From contig NC_132982.1 in the NCBI RefSeq assembly GCF_047496725.1, positions 3,689,501-3,753,500 on the forward strand: a stretch of DNA of 64,000 nucleotides. Reading direction: 5' to 3'. Position numbers and translations under genes: made by a program. Shown piece after piece: positions 1 through 12,204 of the stretch. The DNA comes from Anoplolepis gracilipes (Eukaryota > Arthropoda > Insecta > Hymenoptera > Formicidae). The notes below the pieces were generated by a model. The model was given only the letters and a program-made list of their open reading frames with translations. It did no database searches and was not told the DNA's origin. Numbering within the stretch: position 1 is the first letter of the stretch; each line of letters starts with the position of its first letter.

Positions 1-36
1 CAATTTGTTTATAAAATAATATTCTTATAAAATTAC

Positions 37-267
37 CCTTTGATGTTTCAGTGCAGCTTCAAAACACTCTTTACATATTACGCGTCTTTTCTTTTTTTCA
101 GTCGAGACTCCATAAAAAGCACATGCAAAAGAAGTTGCTACTATCATATTTATTCCAGAACGACATTTAAAATTGACACAATTACTATTGCATCCTTTAG
201 ATTTGGATTTTTCTGTATCATCATCTTCATCAGACATCAATTCAATGATCTCCATATTCTGTGTCAT
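37..267 (-). CDS. Partial gene, first coding exon; possible eggless/SETDB1-like N-terminus
   Basis: Only the first coding exon lies in the window. The chosen start is the ATG whose complement sits at 265-267; in-frame stops lie just upstream, and a second in-frame ATG at 252 is possible. The exon ends at a GT donor read from 36 down to 35, leaving 77 codons in phase 0, so the protein continues off the left edge. The peptide begins with an acidic stretch (MSDEDDDTEKSKSKG), followed by cysteines in the order CNSNC, FKC, FAC, CKEC, which looks like a small zinc-binding module. The pattern reminds me of the N-terminus of insect SETDB1/eggless histone H3K9 methyltransferases, but no SET, Tudor or MBD part is visible, so the name is tentative. 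The gene is divergent from BRX1, with about 880 bp between the start codons. Confidence 0.45.
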
Positions 268-727
268 TTTGTAATAGTTTTCCAATTACTATAATTCCTG
301 AAGATAAGATATTACTTAGCTTAAGAATTCTGAAAAAAATATTGACTTAACAGAAAGCATCTTTTCTTTTGTCCACCGTTTACAAAGTATATTCGTATAA
401 ATTGCAAAAAAATGCTTATATAAATAATTCTTTCTCTTACCTATAACTTTAACTTATAACCTTATAAATTGTTTATATAAAGATTAATTGCACATTTGAT
501 ATTCCGAATAAATAAAAAAATTACTAATGAATAGTAAAGGAAAAGATTAAATTTCTTAGAAAAACCACGAAAAATAAGTTAACCTCTAAAATTTGTCGCA
601 AATTCTGCAAACTTCTAAACTGTCAATAGACGCGTTATTTCAGATCAGGTTAGTTTAACTTAGGGCGATATTTTATATGATATATGGCGAATAATAACAG
701 GCGTTTTTCAGCAAGTACCACAGGCGA

Positions 728-792
728 CACAGTGTCCATTAGTGTGAGGAAGAACATATCAGTGTGTCTCACTCACACTAGTGGACACTGTG
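728..792. repeat. 21-bp inverted repeat (hairpin 1)
   Basis: The left arm at 728-748 begins CACAGTGTCC and the right arm at 772-792 ends GGACACTGTG. The arms are complementary at 20 of 21 positions, with a 23-bp loop. The arms centre on CACAGTGTC-like words. Confidence 0.8.
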
Positions 793-831
793 TTAGGCCG
801 GGTCTACAATAGATGTAGTAAGCCTTAAGTT

Positions 832-898
832 GTAGGAAATTAACCAATTACAATTGACTTTAGAGAAGAATAATGAATATGATTGGTTCATTTCTTAC
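832..898. repeat. 17-bp inverted repeat (hairpin 2) ending in CCAAT boxes
   Basis: Arms 832-848 and 882-898 match at 15 of 17 positions. The inner ends of the arms are CCAAT and ATTGG. The spacer is 33 bp. Confidence 0.7.
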
Positions 899-900
899 GG

Positions 901-1028
901 CCAATGGCTGCGTTCAGCAGAGAAAGCAAATCAGTGAGTACTTAGTGATTCTTTATTGTGATTGGTTCTTGCAGTTAGATCTTTGTTGGATCTCACTGAT
1001 TTGCTTTCTCTGTAAACGTAGCCATTGG
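901..1028. repeat. 37/38-bp inverted repeat (hairpin 3)
   Basis: The left arm at 901-938 starts CCAATGGCTGCGTTCAGC and the right arm at 992-1028 ends with the complementary GCCATTGG. The inner 21 bp, including CTGATTTGCTTTCTCTG, are perfectly complementary. A small bulge and a few mismatches lie in the outer part. The loop is about 53 bp. It resembles the terminal repeats of a short non-autonomous element or a long snap-back repeat. Confidence 0.8.
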
Positions 1029-1147
1029 TTATGGTGGCAGTTTGAAGTTTGAATGTGTGAATCGATGTGAATTTCTTCAAACCACGTTGTTTTATCGGAG
1101 TACTTAAAAATGATGAAGTTTTAATCTAAAGAAAAAGAAGAAGAAAA

Positions 1148-2674
1148 ATGATGAAGAGAAAGCAACAGGAGGAAGTGGAAAAAGAAAATCATGAGCCGAA
1201 GAAGATAATGTCAGATGAACCTGCTGTTAAAAAGGTAGACGAATAATTTATATTTATATTGTTACGTTTTTAACCTAACTCTAATATATATGAAATACAC
1301 TCTTGCGTTTAAATTTTACATTTTATTAAATATATCAAACTTTTCAACAAGAAATATTCAATAAAATCTACTGATTTAATAATTCCGAGAGAAACAATTA
1401 ATTTTTACAATCAGTATTTTATTTTCTGTAATTTTTATAGTTATGTTACAAGTTTATTCATCAGTGAAAAATCAAAATTAGAAAAAATATAATTTTTCTT
1501 ATAGGTAAAATGGATCAACAAACAACGAGTATTGGTCTTTGCTACTCGAGGTATCAATCATAGGCATCGACATCTTATGGAAGATTTAAAAAAGCTAATG
1601 CCACACCATCGTCCAGAATGCAAGATGGAACGCACTAAAAACTTACAAGTAGTGAATGAAATATGTGAGATGAAAAATTGTAATAAGGCTATTTTGTTTG
1701 AAGGTCGAAAAATGCGTGATCTTTATATGTGGCTTGCTAATATACCCACTGGTCCAGGTGCAAAATTTCTGGTAGAAAACAGTATGTATTATATCTATAA
1801 TCAAATCAAGAAATTATTTATAAGAAATTAACTGTACATCTGATTTATTTTATCTGCAGTTTATACAATGGGAGAACTAAAGATGACAGGAAATTGCTTA
1901 AAGGGATCACGACCGTTATTATCTTTTGATGAAAATTTTACTACACATGCACATTATAGTCTCTTGAAAGAGCTATTAACACAAATTTTTGGTGTCCCAA
2001 ATCATCATCCTAAAAGTCAGCCATTCTTTGATCATGTGTATACATTCAGCATTTTGGACAATAAGATATGGTTCCGAAATTTCCAAATTTTGACTGAAGA
2101 TGGTGGATTAACCGAAATTGGACCAAGATTTGTCTTGAATCCACTCAAGATATTTTCTGGAAGTTTTGGTAATGATACTTTATGGGAAAATCCACATTAT
2201 ATTTCTCCTACTAAGGTAATAAAACATTCTTGTATTTGATAAATGTAGAGTTACATGATTTATCTTATTATCTATGCAAAATAATTATACTTTTTTTCTG
2301 ATTAAAAATTTTAGTATCGACAATTATTGACAAAGAAAGTTGCCAATAAATATATAAACAGAATGGAACAGAAAATGGTACGAAATGCAAACAAACCTGA
2401 TGAATCTTATGCACTTAATAATCCCACAGATGAAATATTTAAGGGCGATTTATTGGAGAAAGCAAAGGAAGTAGAAGAAAAACTTGAGGTATTTGATAAA
2501 AATGAAAATATGGGAAAAATGATAAAAAAAGGTAAAAGTAAAGTAAACAAGAAGTCTGTGGCAACTAAAAAGATAAAAAAGAAGTCTGTGGTAACTAAAA
2601 ATATTAAGCAAGCAAAATCTGTAAAATCTAAAGTCTTGAAAAAAAAAAGAAAGAAAAATAAACTGATACTGTAA
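1148..2674 (+). CDS. BRX1: Ribosome biogenesis protein BRX1 homolog (complete, 4 exons)
   Basis: Coding exons are 1148-1234, 1505-1781, 1860-2215 and 2315-2674 (359 aa); all junctions are GT-AG and the phases close. The protein is a Brix-domain nucleolar factor needed for 60S (pre-27S rRNA) maturation. Residues 1-29 are a charged N-tail (MMKRKQQEEVEKENHEPKK). The Brix domain follows, with diagnostic blocks KWINKQRVLVFATRG, LKMTGNCLKGSRPLLSFD, SQPFFDHVYTFSILDNKIWF and GGLTEIGPRFVLNPLKIF. The last 60 residues are lysine-rich (KKSVATKKIKKKSVV), typical of nucleolar proteins. The length matches the family (about 350 aa). The start is the first ATG of a doublet; the second ATG is equally usable. 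The gene is divergent from the edge gene and convergent with the choline transporter gene. Confidence 0.95.
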
Positions 2675-4628
2675 TTATAATATTATTACTGAAATATTAA
2701 AATAAATAATTTGATGTATAAATTTATATATATGACTTATTTTATTCTATGGAATTATTTAGTACCTAAAATTTAAATGTTTTTTCAACAAATTAAATTT
2801 TAAGGTTACAAATTAACACAAAAATTTTCAATTAATTTTATATAACATTTATTTATTAAATATTTTATATACTTCATCAAAATATAATATTAATACAAAA
2901 AAAAATAATGATTAATGATAATGTTCTATAAAATTTTTATTATGAGGATTTTTTAACTATTATAAAATTTGTGGATATTTGTCAGAGCTCGATACAAAAT
3001 GATAATAAATAGATTTTTTTCACTTTATTCTTTTATTCTTATGATATATAATTTTATAAAGAACAATTGAAAACAATTTCATTGTGTGTTATCCATATAT
3101 AATATTATTAAGTGTAAAGATAACAATCACTTTTTCATTCATTGTGTTGTGCTCTTAGAAAACTTCAAATTTAATATATAATATATAAAATAATATAAAA
3201 TTATATTTTAATATTTTTTTCACGAATATACATTCAAGAAAATTAAACTTTTTGTCAATATTAATATAGCTGTTTAATATAGAGTCGCACATTGTCGGCG
3301 ATATATAACACGTATATATATATTAATATAATAATACTCGTTGATTATTTAAAGCATGTTGAACCAAACTCGATAATACTTTGTACTAATTAGTATGCCA
3401 TACTTAATTGATATAATTATCTAGAATACTTTAAATGTATCTTACGAAACCTATATATCCTTATTATCTAAATATAAGTTTTAATGCTGTATTTCTTTCT
3501 TTTTTTTAATATACTTGATTGGAAGAAATGAAGGAGAAATATATATAGATTAGAAAATAGACTTTCCATTTGTAAAGCTGAACAATTTGTAAAACCAACA
3601 ATTTTTCATCATCATGATAAATATTCCATATATCTATATAAGAAATATACTCCATATGACATTTTTTGAATGACAAATAATTGCACTTTGTTCTCTGCAT
3701 TATAATGCATATTTTTTATAAACAGTAATCACTTACTTGCTTTATAATAATGATTCTTGCATTTGTTTTTAATATATAAATATCATCTTATTACAAATGT
3801 CTTTATAAGACACAGTCAAATTTTTAGTTTGTGCAATAGCACTTTAATGACATAGTGTTACATGTAGAAAAGGTATAATTCTTTGTGTTTGCTAAAGAAT
3901 TCTTTGTTTGTTATTTACATATTTAGTACTGAATAAGACATGTCTAGAAGGCTGTCAAAATTCTTATAAAACAAGATATTCTAATTTTTCTCTCAATGAT
4001 TCTGATAAAAATTAGTGAATATATCTTAAAGTCTGGCAGTTAAATAAAGAGTTAGTATTAAGTACAAACAAATTACATATCTGGTTAATTAATTGTCCGT
4101 ATTGTTTCCCGTTTTACAATTGTGTTATCAAACTGTGAGTTCGAGATTCTTGTATGTCAATCAAAATTGTCTAAATATCTTGCTTGTGATGACAAAAAGT
4201 CCAATAATAATTCAGTCTGAATAAAATCTATCGCACAAAAGAAGACTTTTGGTCTTAAGAGATGAACATTATAATAAAAGAAACTATAACATTATAAAAT
4301 TACGACTATGATTAGATAAACGTAATATATATGTATATATCATTATATATAATATCATTAATATAGTATTCATTTATGTTCGTTGTATATTAAAAATATG
4401 AATAATGTCTTCACATGATAGACATTTTTAAACATATTGTAAAAATATCGTGATTTGTAATTATCATGATTTGTATAACGATATGATACGTGAAAATCAA
4501 AAGGAATGTACTCTCATTAGCCTTATGCAAAGTAAAAAAAATGCACAAAAATATTCTAACAATAAAAAAAAGATATGTGCGTATGAAAAGATGTGTATAA
4601 AAAAATATGCATAAAAATCATCAAATAC
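2675..4628. other. Convergent 3' intergenic region, no gene seen
   Basis: This is the AT-rich 3' flank shared by BRX1 (+) and the choline transporter gene (-). An AATAAA at 2701-2706 is the likely BRX1 polyadenylation signal, only 27 bp after the stop. Several TTTATT words, which are AATAAA on the minus strand, could serve the opposite gene. The only short open frame (3506-3700, -) has no recognisable content. Confidence 0.6.
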
Positions 4629-7600
4629 TTATTCATTTATCGGTGTCATTTCATGAGACTGTTGGCCATTCGTGTTACTGCTGGAAACTCCGATTTGTGC
4701 TAACGCAGATTGACGCCATTTTCCATTCTCACCGTTCAAGTTTCTATCCTCGCATATACATAAGTACAGCGTGTCAATGACAGTCTAAAATAGATAGAAA
4801 TTATTGTATTAATTAAAAATTTGGGATTCAGTCAACTGCGTTTGCAAAACGTTGACAAAATGTTGCAAGCATGAATAAAGAAATATATTTGGCTCACCTC
4901 ATAAAGGGAAATTATACAATGAGCGATGAAGAATGAAAAAACGCAAACAATAAGGATCGGAATAGCGTAAAAATGTAGCTTGGGATCTTGTCTCATCAAG
5001 AGCAATGCGACGATTCCGGTTGTGGCCGTGACGAAACACTTTCCCAAGAATAATATAAAATCGCCGAATCCGTTGATCACTGCTATTTGCAAAGCGTTAC
5101 TGACAAGTGTTGTAAAGGCCTTAAAATAGATAAAATTTACAAATCTCTTATCATTACATTATTAATAATAATGAACATATATATATTTATCATATTTTTC
5201 TTTTTTTATAGATATAAATTTTTTGATACATTAAAACGTACTGTTTTGGCTGCATCACAAAAGTGGGTACCCTCTATAGCAACAACAGTGTATGCATTTT
5301 GATTCATATATCGAATAAATTTTTCTAAACAGTAGAAACAGCAAATGCAACATTTCAAACCACACTGGGAACATGGAGATGTTTCCTTAGTCTTTTCAAA
5401 TCTATGATATAATATAAAGAGAGATCATACATGTCCAACATAAATCAAATAATATTTGAAAAAAATAAAACATTAAATTATTTTTTTTATCAAGAAACTT
5501 ACTTGGCATGTAGATATGTTAAAATTAGTCTGGGCAATTTAAAAATGGTTATCAAAAATGATCCACATGCTACAGAGCCTAAATGGTAACAGACCAAATG
5601 TCCTATGGATAAACATACTGGAGATTTACTGGCATTTTTACCTCTAACAAAAAAAAAATCAGTCATTATTATAAATATCTATCATAAAATTTTAAATAAT
5701 ATCTATCATAATTCAATTTATTGTAAAATATTACCTAAAGTACCAGTGAGCAACGGAACCCGATATTACCATGGTTTGACATGCAGTAATAAATTCCGAC
5801 GTCCATATTAGCCCAATAAGATACACCCACCACATGTACTTTACCCAAGTTGCATCAACATATTCCACGAGAGTAAATGCTACAATGTTTAATAACTCAT
5901 TATTTGATTTTTTTCTTCATTGATTATAAGACAACTGATTTTATACAAGTGAAATGATATATATTACTTTTGAAAGTCTCTAGAGAAAAGTCTATTTTTT
6001 TCTCTTCGATTAGTGGAGCATTTTCACCAACTGAACTTAAATTCAAAGGATCAAATATATTATTTTTATACATTTGCACTGATTTTGTCTCGGGATAATC
6101 TGTAATAAGTATAATATATTTTTTTCTGATCATGAAATATCTTCTGTTTTCTAACTGAATATTGTAAAATACTTACTAGCCGTTGCTAGACAAAGAATTA
6201 TAAATACCCAAAAGGTGAAGAAAAGGATTAAAGCTATAAATGTTAAGATTGGTTCGAAAAATAAACCGGGTAATTCTTTCAAACATTTTGCACTTTCTTT
6301 GAATAGTGCTGCCATAAAGCTGATGCGTTTGCGTAGTACGCACGAAAGAAATAGTAAAGTAATCTGTATTAAATAAAAGATTTTGTTAAAAATAATTTTT
6401 ACATTAAATATATAAACTTATTTTATTATAAAGTCATACTTACAGTAATAATAGTAGCGATAATGGAAAATGCGAGAAATGCTCTTTCATTTCGAACAGA
6501 TTCTTCAAGAAGTTCATTTGGGTCAGTTTCGTCCAAAGTTTTCTTTATATCAACATATGTCATCCATAAAAGAATTGTGCCACCTGTAATGTCTCTGTTA
6601 TGAAATCTATCTATTATCAATCCCAAATGTATACAATATTAATTTGCATTCATTTTTATTTATCATATATGATAATTTCCATAAAAACATTAAAATTTGC
6701 ATATGTATATAACTATACACAATATAAATGCAAATAATAATTTGTATAAAAAGCAAACATATTTATTGATTTATTTTTTAAAAATATATTATTACTATAA
6801 ATTTTAATAAATATTATTTATTAAAATATAATTAGTTTGACATGACATATTCGTTAAGAAAATTTAAATCTGACATCAGTATTTTATCAGAATGTTTAAC
6901 TTACCTGTGCAAGCAATGCTTACAAGTACAATTATAATCCATGTCACAAGACTTGCCAATAAATGAAAGATGGATATTGTAAAGAGCGATAAAACTAAAA
7001 AAAGAGAATTAAATAAGTATAATGTATAACTTGTATGTATTATGATACAGCAATGCTCTAACTAACCACAAGCGAGAAAAGATAGTGCTAAAATTTGCCT
7101 CCAGGTTTTATACAGGTCTCCTAAAACTTGCTCGATAACGTCCCACGAATTGATTAAACCATATAAATTTGAGATTATCGTTTCGCCTACATCCTGAACC
7201 GCCTTAGGAATACAGCGATTTAAAACGGGTGTACTGGGGTAAACCGGCGTCTCGGGACAAGATCCATTCTTGAATTTGCTACTCTCGCTGTTACACGCAC
7301 TGAAATCACCGCCTGGTCTGTCGTGACATAACTGTGATCCCGTTTCCTTGTAAAATTTACAAATATCATTCATGTTCCACAAGGTTCTGTCAGGACATTG
7401 CTTCACACAAATTTTCAACGACTGTGTAACATTCTTTATGTCCAGGAAAAATAAGAATCTGAAATATGACATATCTACTTTTAGATAGATTACATATAGA
7501 AATAGATACTTTGAATTCAGAGAAATCAAAAGTATAAAGTACTGACGGTTTGTCACTAGTATCCTGTCCAGAGAGCTCCATGCTACCAAACTTTGGATTA

Positions 7601-8031
7601 TTTTTCATGCCGCATGTATTTCCAAAACTGTCGTATCCATTTATAAGCCGCAAAGGATTGCCATAAACTATTGCAAAGGCAGCAATCAAGATCTGCAAAC
7701 AGATAAGTTATCTATTAGATATCTAAAGCTATTTGTCAAGAAATTTATCTGATAAAATTAAAAATTATAAATTTCATATAAGTAAATTAAGTAAAAAAAA
7801 TTAGATTAGTAAAGTAAGTAAAAAAATTATATTAGTAAATTTAATTACAAAAGTAATTGAAATAAATATATTAAAATAAAAAAAAAGCTTGGGTGTATAC
7901 AGTAGGCATTAGTTGTTTACCATAAGAAACCAAAATGCTATAAAGAGGCAGAGCCAGAAAACATCCGTGCATCCTCGCACCCGCATGGGCTCGACGCGTT
8001 CCTCATTCTTGCCACCGGTACAGCAAGACAT
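4629..8031 (-). CDS. Ctl1: Choline transporter-like protein 1 (SLC44 family), complete, 12 exons
   Basis: Exons in transcript order are 8031-7921, 7692-7547, 7458-7067, 6994-6905, 6583-6444, 6363-6177, 6099-5968, 5879-5735, 5643-5503, 5401-5242, 5119-4898 and 4784-4629. Phases close to 673 aa; human CTL1 is 657 aa. It is a plasma-membrane or organelle choline transporter. Visible landmarks are the MSCCTGG N-terminus followed by CTDVFWLCLF (TM1), GNPLRLINGYDSFGNTCG, an extracellular loop (about residues 60-200) rich in cysteines with N-glycosylation sequons NVT and NGS, RKRISFMAALFKESAKC, YMWWVYLIGLIWTSEFITAC, the intracellular CSQCGLKCCICCFYCLEKF cluster, YMNQNAYTVVAIEGTHFC, and VINGFGDFILFLGK. 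The exon 2 donor is GTCAGT; an alternative donor about 37 bp downstream would break the frame. The C-terminal tail is hydrophilic. The gene is divergent from Hakai. Confidence 0.93.
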
Positions 8032-9161
8032 TCTCTTTTCCCTCGTCCTCGTGAATCGCTACCACACAAAGGCACTTGTTGGCTTAGCACAAAGTCGTTG
8101 TATTGTTGTGTCGTCGCGCGTCCCTTTCGGAGTAATCCACGCCCAGTGCCGTAACGAGTGACAGGAGGGGAAGGGGCAGTAAAGGAGAAACCCAAACGGA
8201 GATGTTTATCAGTCGCGATTAAATGCCATAGTCGTTGATAAACGTCCGGACTTGTCATCGATAATCGTTCTTAATTTATTTAAATGTCGCTTCGGCCGAG
8301 TTTAGTCGCGCTTCCGCTTCCGTCGTGAATAAGAGCGTACGGATCATTTTCCTGTCTAATAGTTGCGGAAATTTCATCTTTACGGATGTGCAGGGTCTTT
8401 TCGGGGCTTTTTTTTAGAGCGATTTCCACGGCCCTGCGAACGCGTTCCGGCGTAGTATCGTTTCCACGGTAACGAGCGCGCGTACGTCACACGACTAGTA
8501 AGTGAACGTTCATTGAGGGCTGCGGCTGCGATGACAGCCAGTCAAGAGTTATCGCGCCATTCAGCGGCTGGTATGTTGTAGGAAGGTTATACGGGTGTAT
8601 CGCTTAACCAAAAACAAGCGTTCCCCGTCTCACCGCGCGCGTTTAGTTATCAAATTCCAATTGTGAGTATTGCCAGTCATAAACACATCGTGTTCTGTTG
8701 TTGTCGACCCGAACCCTTTCGTTCTTTCGAGAATTGTCAGAGGCGCCTGAAAAACAGGCCGCCTAGAATATAACCTATTCGACAAGAGTACTAAAAGTTC
8801 GATTTTCTTTGAAGAAAAATTACGTCGAAAACGTTATAGCTCGAATCTCGAGACAGATTTCGAGCAAGTGTTCAATCTACTTTAATTGTTAATATATCGA
8901 TTTTCCCGAAATTAGTAATTAATTTCAATTAAAAATTTTGGTAATTTCGAAGCGAAATTCATTTGATATCCCAGTTAATACCAATGAACAAATTTTTTTA
9001 TTTCCCTTATAACTGCTTCTACCTCGACAATAATATTTCGATAAACTTATGAAGTTATGTAAAAATTTATAACAAAAAAAAAACCGCGATTTATATATCA
9101 GAATATTTTCTAGCAATCTAATAATAAAAAGTCAGTATAGCGCATGAAATTGATTTCAGTA
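8032..9161. promoter_or_regulatory. Bidirectional promoter region, choline transporter / Hakai
   Basis: This 1.1-kb gap between divergent start codons is CpG-rich between 8,160 and 8,780. It contains GTTTCCACGGTAAC at 8460-8473, an imperfect palindrome close to the RFX X-box. Next to it is TACGTCAC at about 8483-8490, a CRE-like octamer. A 5'UTR intron for Hakai may end at the TGATTTCAG acceptor at 9151-9159. Confidence 0.55.
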
Positions 9162-10764
9162 ATGGAAGAAAATGGTAAGAGAATGAGGGGCAGAGCTCGT
9201 GGTCGCGGTCGCGGACGTGCCCGAGGTCGGGCTAGAGGGAAGTCCAAGAAACAAGTCAAGGTATATAAATGAACATCTTAACTTACGTTGTCAATTGCTC
9301 AAATTGTAATCTGATATGATAATATCTATGCATTGAAATTGCTTCTAGGTTATTGAAAGCGACGATGAAGATTCTCCACAGCAAACAGATGATGCTCCTG
9401 CAGAGACGATTGGTAGCGAGCAAGAGGAACACGAACCTCCTGCGGCTCAGCAACCTTCTCTCGAGCAGCAATTCGACCTGGAAGCCGACATATCGCAACT
9501 GGAAGCGCCAACTTTCACGACCATTAACCGGGGTCCACCAGAGCCGATGCTGCGTTTGAGATGGGACCATCGAGTGAATCTTATAGGAGAGAAAGTACTG
9601 AATCCTATGATACATTGTTGCGACAAGTGTCTGAAGCCAATTCTCATCTATGGTCGTATGGTATGTTCTATATACCTAGAAAGAATCATGTTATAAATTA
9701 GCTCTTTTAATTATTACTCTTAATATATGCTTTCAGATACCTTGCAAACATGTATTCTGTTTATCATGCGCTAAGAGAGAAGACAAAGTTTGTCCTCGCT
9801 GCATGGAAAAAGTCTCCAGAGTGGAACAAACTGGCTTAGGTACTGTATTCATGTGTACACATGGTGGGACAAGATATGGTAATGCAGGATGTAGGAGAAC
9901 GTATCTTAGCCAACGAGATCTGCAAGTAAATAAATATCATTAATATTATGCATTATCCGTAAAATTTTTGTATTATTTAAGCTACAAATTACTTAATATG
10001 TATAATTTATATTATATTATATGTAGGCTCACATTAATCATCGCCATATATCGACACCATCCCAACCAGTCCAAGGCATACAGGTCGATCCCCCGCAATA
10101 CGTGCATGCCAAGTCGGAGATGGAGTCGCAATTGACCAAGGTATCCTCCGTGCCGATGCAAAACACGCGACTCAAGTCTGTGCAATCTCACATGGTTCAA
10201 CCGATCATGGGTAATGATCCTCGCGTAAATTCATTGGTGAATCAACAACCAACGTTGGAGCAACATCGGCAACAGCACCGACAGCAGCAGCAGCAGCAAC
10301 AGGCGATGATGTCGATGCAAAGTTATGCGCAGAGCACCGCGCCTCCGCCACCTCCGAATAACGCCCCGATGCGAACTAATCTAATCACTGTGCCGATTCA
10401 GGATACAACATCCTTAGCCACGCATGATCTTCATGGACAGCAGAGTCATCATTATTATCCGCCACCACCACCGCCGCCTCCACCGCCGCCGCAAGTGAAT
10501 TATGGTTACAATGTACCACCGCCGGTGTCGCAGACGACGCAACAGTACTATCCGCAGCCGCAGCATCCGACTCAAGTGTCCTATGTGCCACCACCGCCTC
10601 CGCCGCAGCAGCAACAATATGTGTCGTCGGCGGCGACTTCCATAAGACCGTCGCCCACTGGTTATATACAGGAGCCCCAATACGGTCCGCCGCCGTCTCA
10701 ACAACAACCGCCACCGCCGCCGCAGCCACAGTGGTCGCAACATCAACAGCAGTTTTATAGATAA
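9162..10764 (+). CDS. Hakai: E3 ubiquitin-protein ligase Hakai (CBLL1 homolog), complete, 4 exons
   Basis: Exons are 9162-9260, 9349-9660, 9737-9925 and 10027-10764, all phase 0, giving 445 aa. Hakai is a tyrosine-phosphodependent RING E3 ligase (E-cadherin) and a component of the m6A methyltransferase-associated complex. The N-terminus is an arginine/glycine stretch (RGRARGRGRGRARGRARG). The RING runs roughly over residues 124-159, with C124, C127, C140, H142, C145, C148, C156 and C159. It is followed by the HYB zinc region (CTHGGTRYGNAGCRRTYLS then AHINHRH). The last 245 residues are Gln- and Pro-rich, with a run of 11 prolines encoded by mixed CCN codons. An in-frame ATG at 9144 exists, but a TGATTTCAG acceptor lies between it and 9162, so 9162 was preferred. 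Convergent with TMEM115. Confidence 0.95.
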
Positions 10765-10941
10765 AGAAAAAAAGGCTTCCATGTTGTGCAGTGTTGAAAT
10801 GATTGTGACGTGAGTATTGAATTATAAAAATGACAGATATTATATATATGTATATTATATAAAATGGATGCGATATCAATAACAACTTGACGCTCTTAAC
10901 GAGATTTTCTACTTTAAAAAATTTTTTAATTAATTTAAAAA

Positions 10942-11009
10942 AATAAAACACTCATATGACATAAGCCCTACAGTAAAGAGAGCTCTATGATAAGTTATTT
11001 TGCAATAAA
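10942..11009 (+). terminator. Hakai polyadenylation signals
   Basis: There are two AATAAA hexamers at 10942-10947 and 11004-11009. They lie 178 and 240 bp after the Hakai stop codon, and a T-rich stretch follows the second. Confidence 0.55.
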
Positions 11010-12171
11010 ACTGATTTATTTCTATTATGACTTCTTCAATTTCTCAACATTTAAGTAATAAAATTAGCATTAGTCTTTATTATACTTATCATATGGCTGA
11101 TATTCTACTATAAAATAAATGGTCAATTTAATATATTTGACATTTTCAAGAAAGTTATTGAAAACGTTTATAGTATTGCGTTAATGCGAAATGTTAATAG
11201 TGAGATTACATCTCTTGATAAGAGTTATGCAAATCTTTTTGAAATGTTTTCAAATGTGATACTCAAGTATTCAGAATATGTACAGATTATTTTAGGAATT
11301 TTTCAAATCTATAACATTTTCCTTTCAATCATATCAGTTGTAATACATATTGTGTGGTAATGAAATTAAGGATATTTCATCGGTAGAATATTTAATATTG
11401 TACAGATTGTAACGATTGTAACTTATGTACAAAATTAATGATATACATACAACATGTACATATACATGTAATAATAATTATTACACTATATTCTTAAAAC
11501 ATGCCTCGTGTGAATTCAACAAGAATTCATCAGTCATTCAACATAATTTTGACCTTCCATTTTCCAGCATATTTGCAGTAATAAATATTATAATTGACTA
11601 AATACTTGTAATAAAAGTACTTAAAAGATTTGTCAAGGATGCTGCACACGAATAGGAGATCAAAATTACTCAGAATGCACTCATACATAGAGAATTTTAT
11701 CACGCCATACATAAAAATAGTTCTTAATTTCATTCCATATGTATATATCGCTATATATAATCACTGCCCCTTTTTAATATCTTGTTCCCTTTATTTTTAC
11801 ATCAATCTTTATTATATTTACAAACTCGACTGTGAAATTGTGGATTTTATATACAACATATCTTTCATTATTATTCAAGTTATCTTTCCCGCACACACTT
11901 TCATTTATTTATATATATATATATATATATACGCGAATGTATCTCTTTATATGAATGAATATGAAAATGTTATGCATTTTACATAATATTAAATACATTT
12001 TTTTTAATAAAATAAGCGACCTTGTATGAAATGAAGTTATGCTACTAAAACTGAAATTTTGATACATCCTATATAACCATTTAGAAATTTTAATAAAAAA
12101 CTTAACTTCAAATTATGAACACTAAAGGTTAAAAAATTAATGTAAGCTATAATGGATTATAATACTCTGGA

Positions 12172-12173
<2 letters not shown>

Positions 12174-12203
<30 letters not shown>
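12174..12203. repeat. Poly-T tract (30 nt)
   Basis: This is an uninterrupted run of 30 T in the convergent 3' region. It could be a microsatellite or the tail of a retroposed sequence on the minus strand. No element body was recognised. Confidence 0.8.

Positions 12204-12204
<1 letters not shown>

Larger units (their letters stand above)
268..1147. promoter_or_regulatory. Divergent intergenic/5' region between the edge gene and BRX1
   Basis: This gap lies between two divergent start codons and must contain both promoters. Positions 300-660 are AT-rich without visible structure. Positions 728-1028 hold three successive inverted repeats (listed separately). Five CCAAT or ATTGG pentamers occur around 844, 883, 901, 961 and 1024. 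CCAAT boxes are NF-Y sites in many housekeeping promoters. No TATA box in a convincing position was seen. Confidence 0.55.

Noticed and set aside
7510..7546. Alternative longer exon 2 of the choline transporter using donor GTATCT
   Set aside because: It would put exon 3 out of frame with RFLFFLDIKN. The GTCAGT donor at 7546 restores the conserved DKP-FLFFLD junction.
7938..8258. 106-codon minus-strand frame overlapping the choline transporter start
   Set aside because: It is in a different frame from MSCCTGG exon 1, which joins in phase to the next exon. This one lies mostly in 5'UTR.
10385..10951. 188-codon frame antisense to Hakai exon 4
   Set aside because: It is the mirror of the Pro/Gln codon repeats in Hakai. 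The sense frame has clear homology and splice sites.
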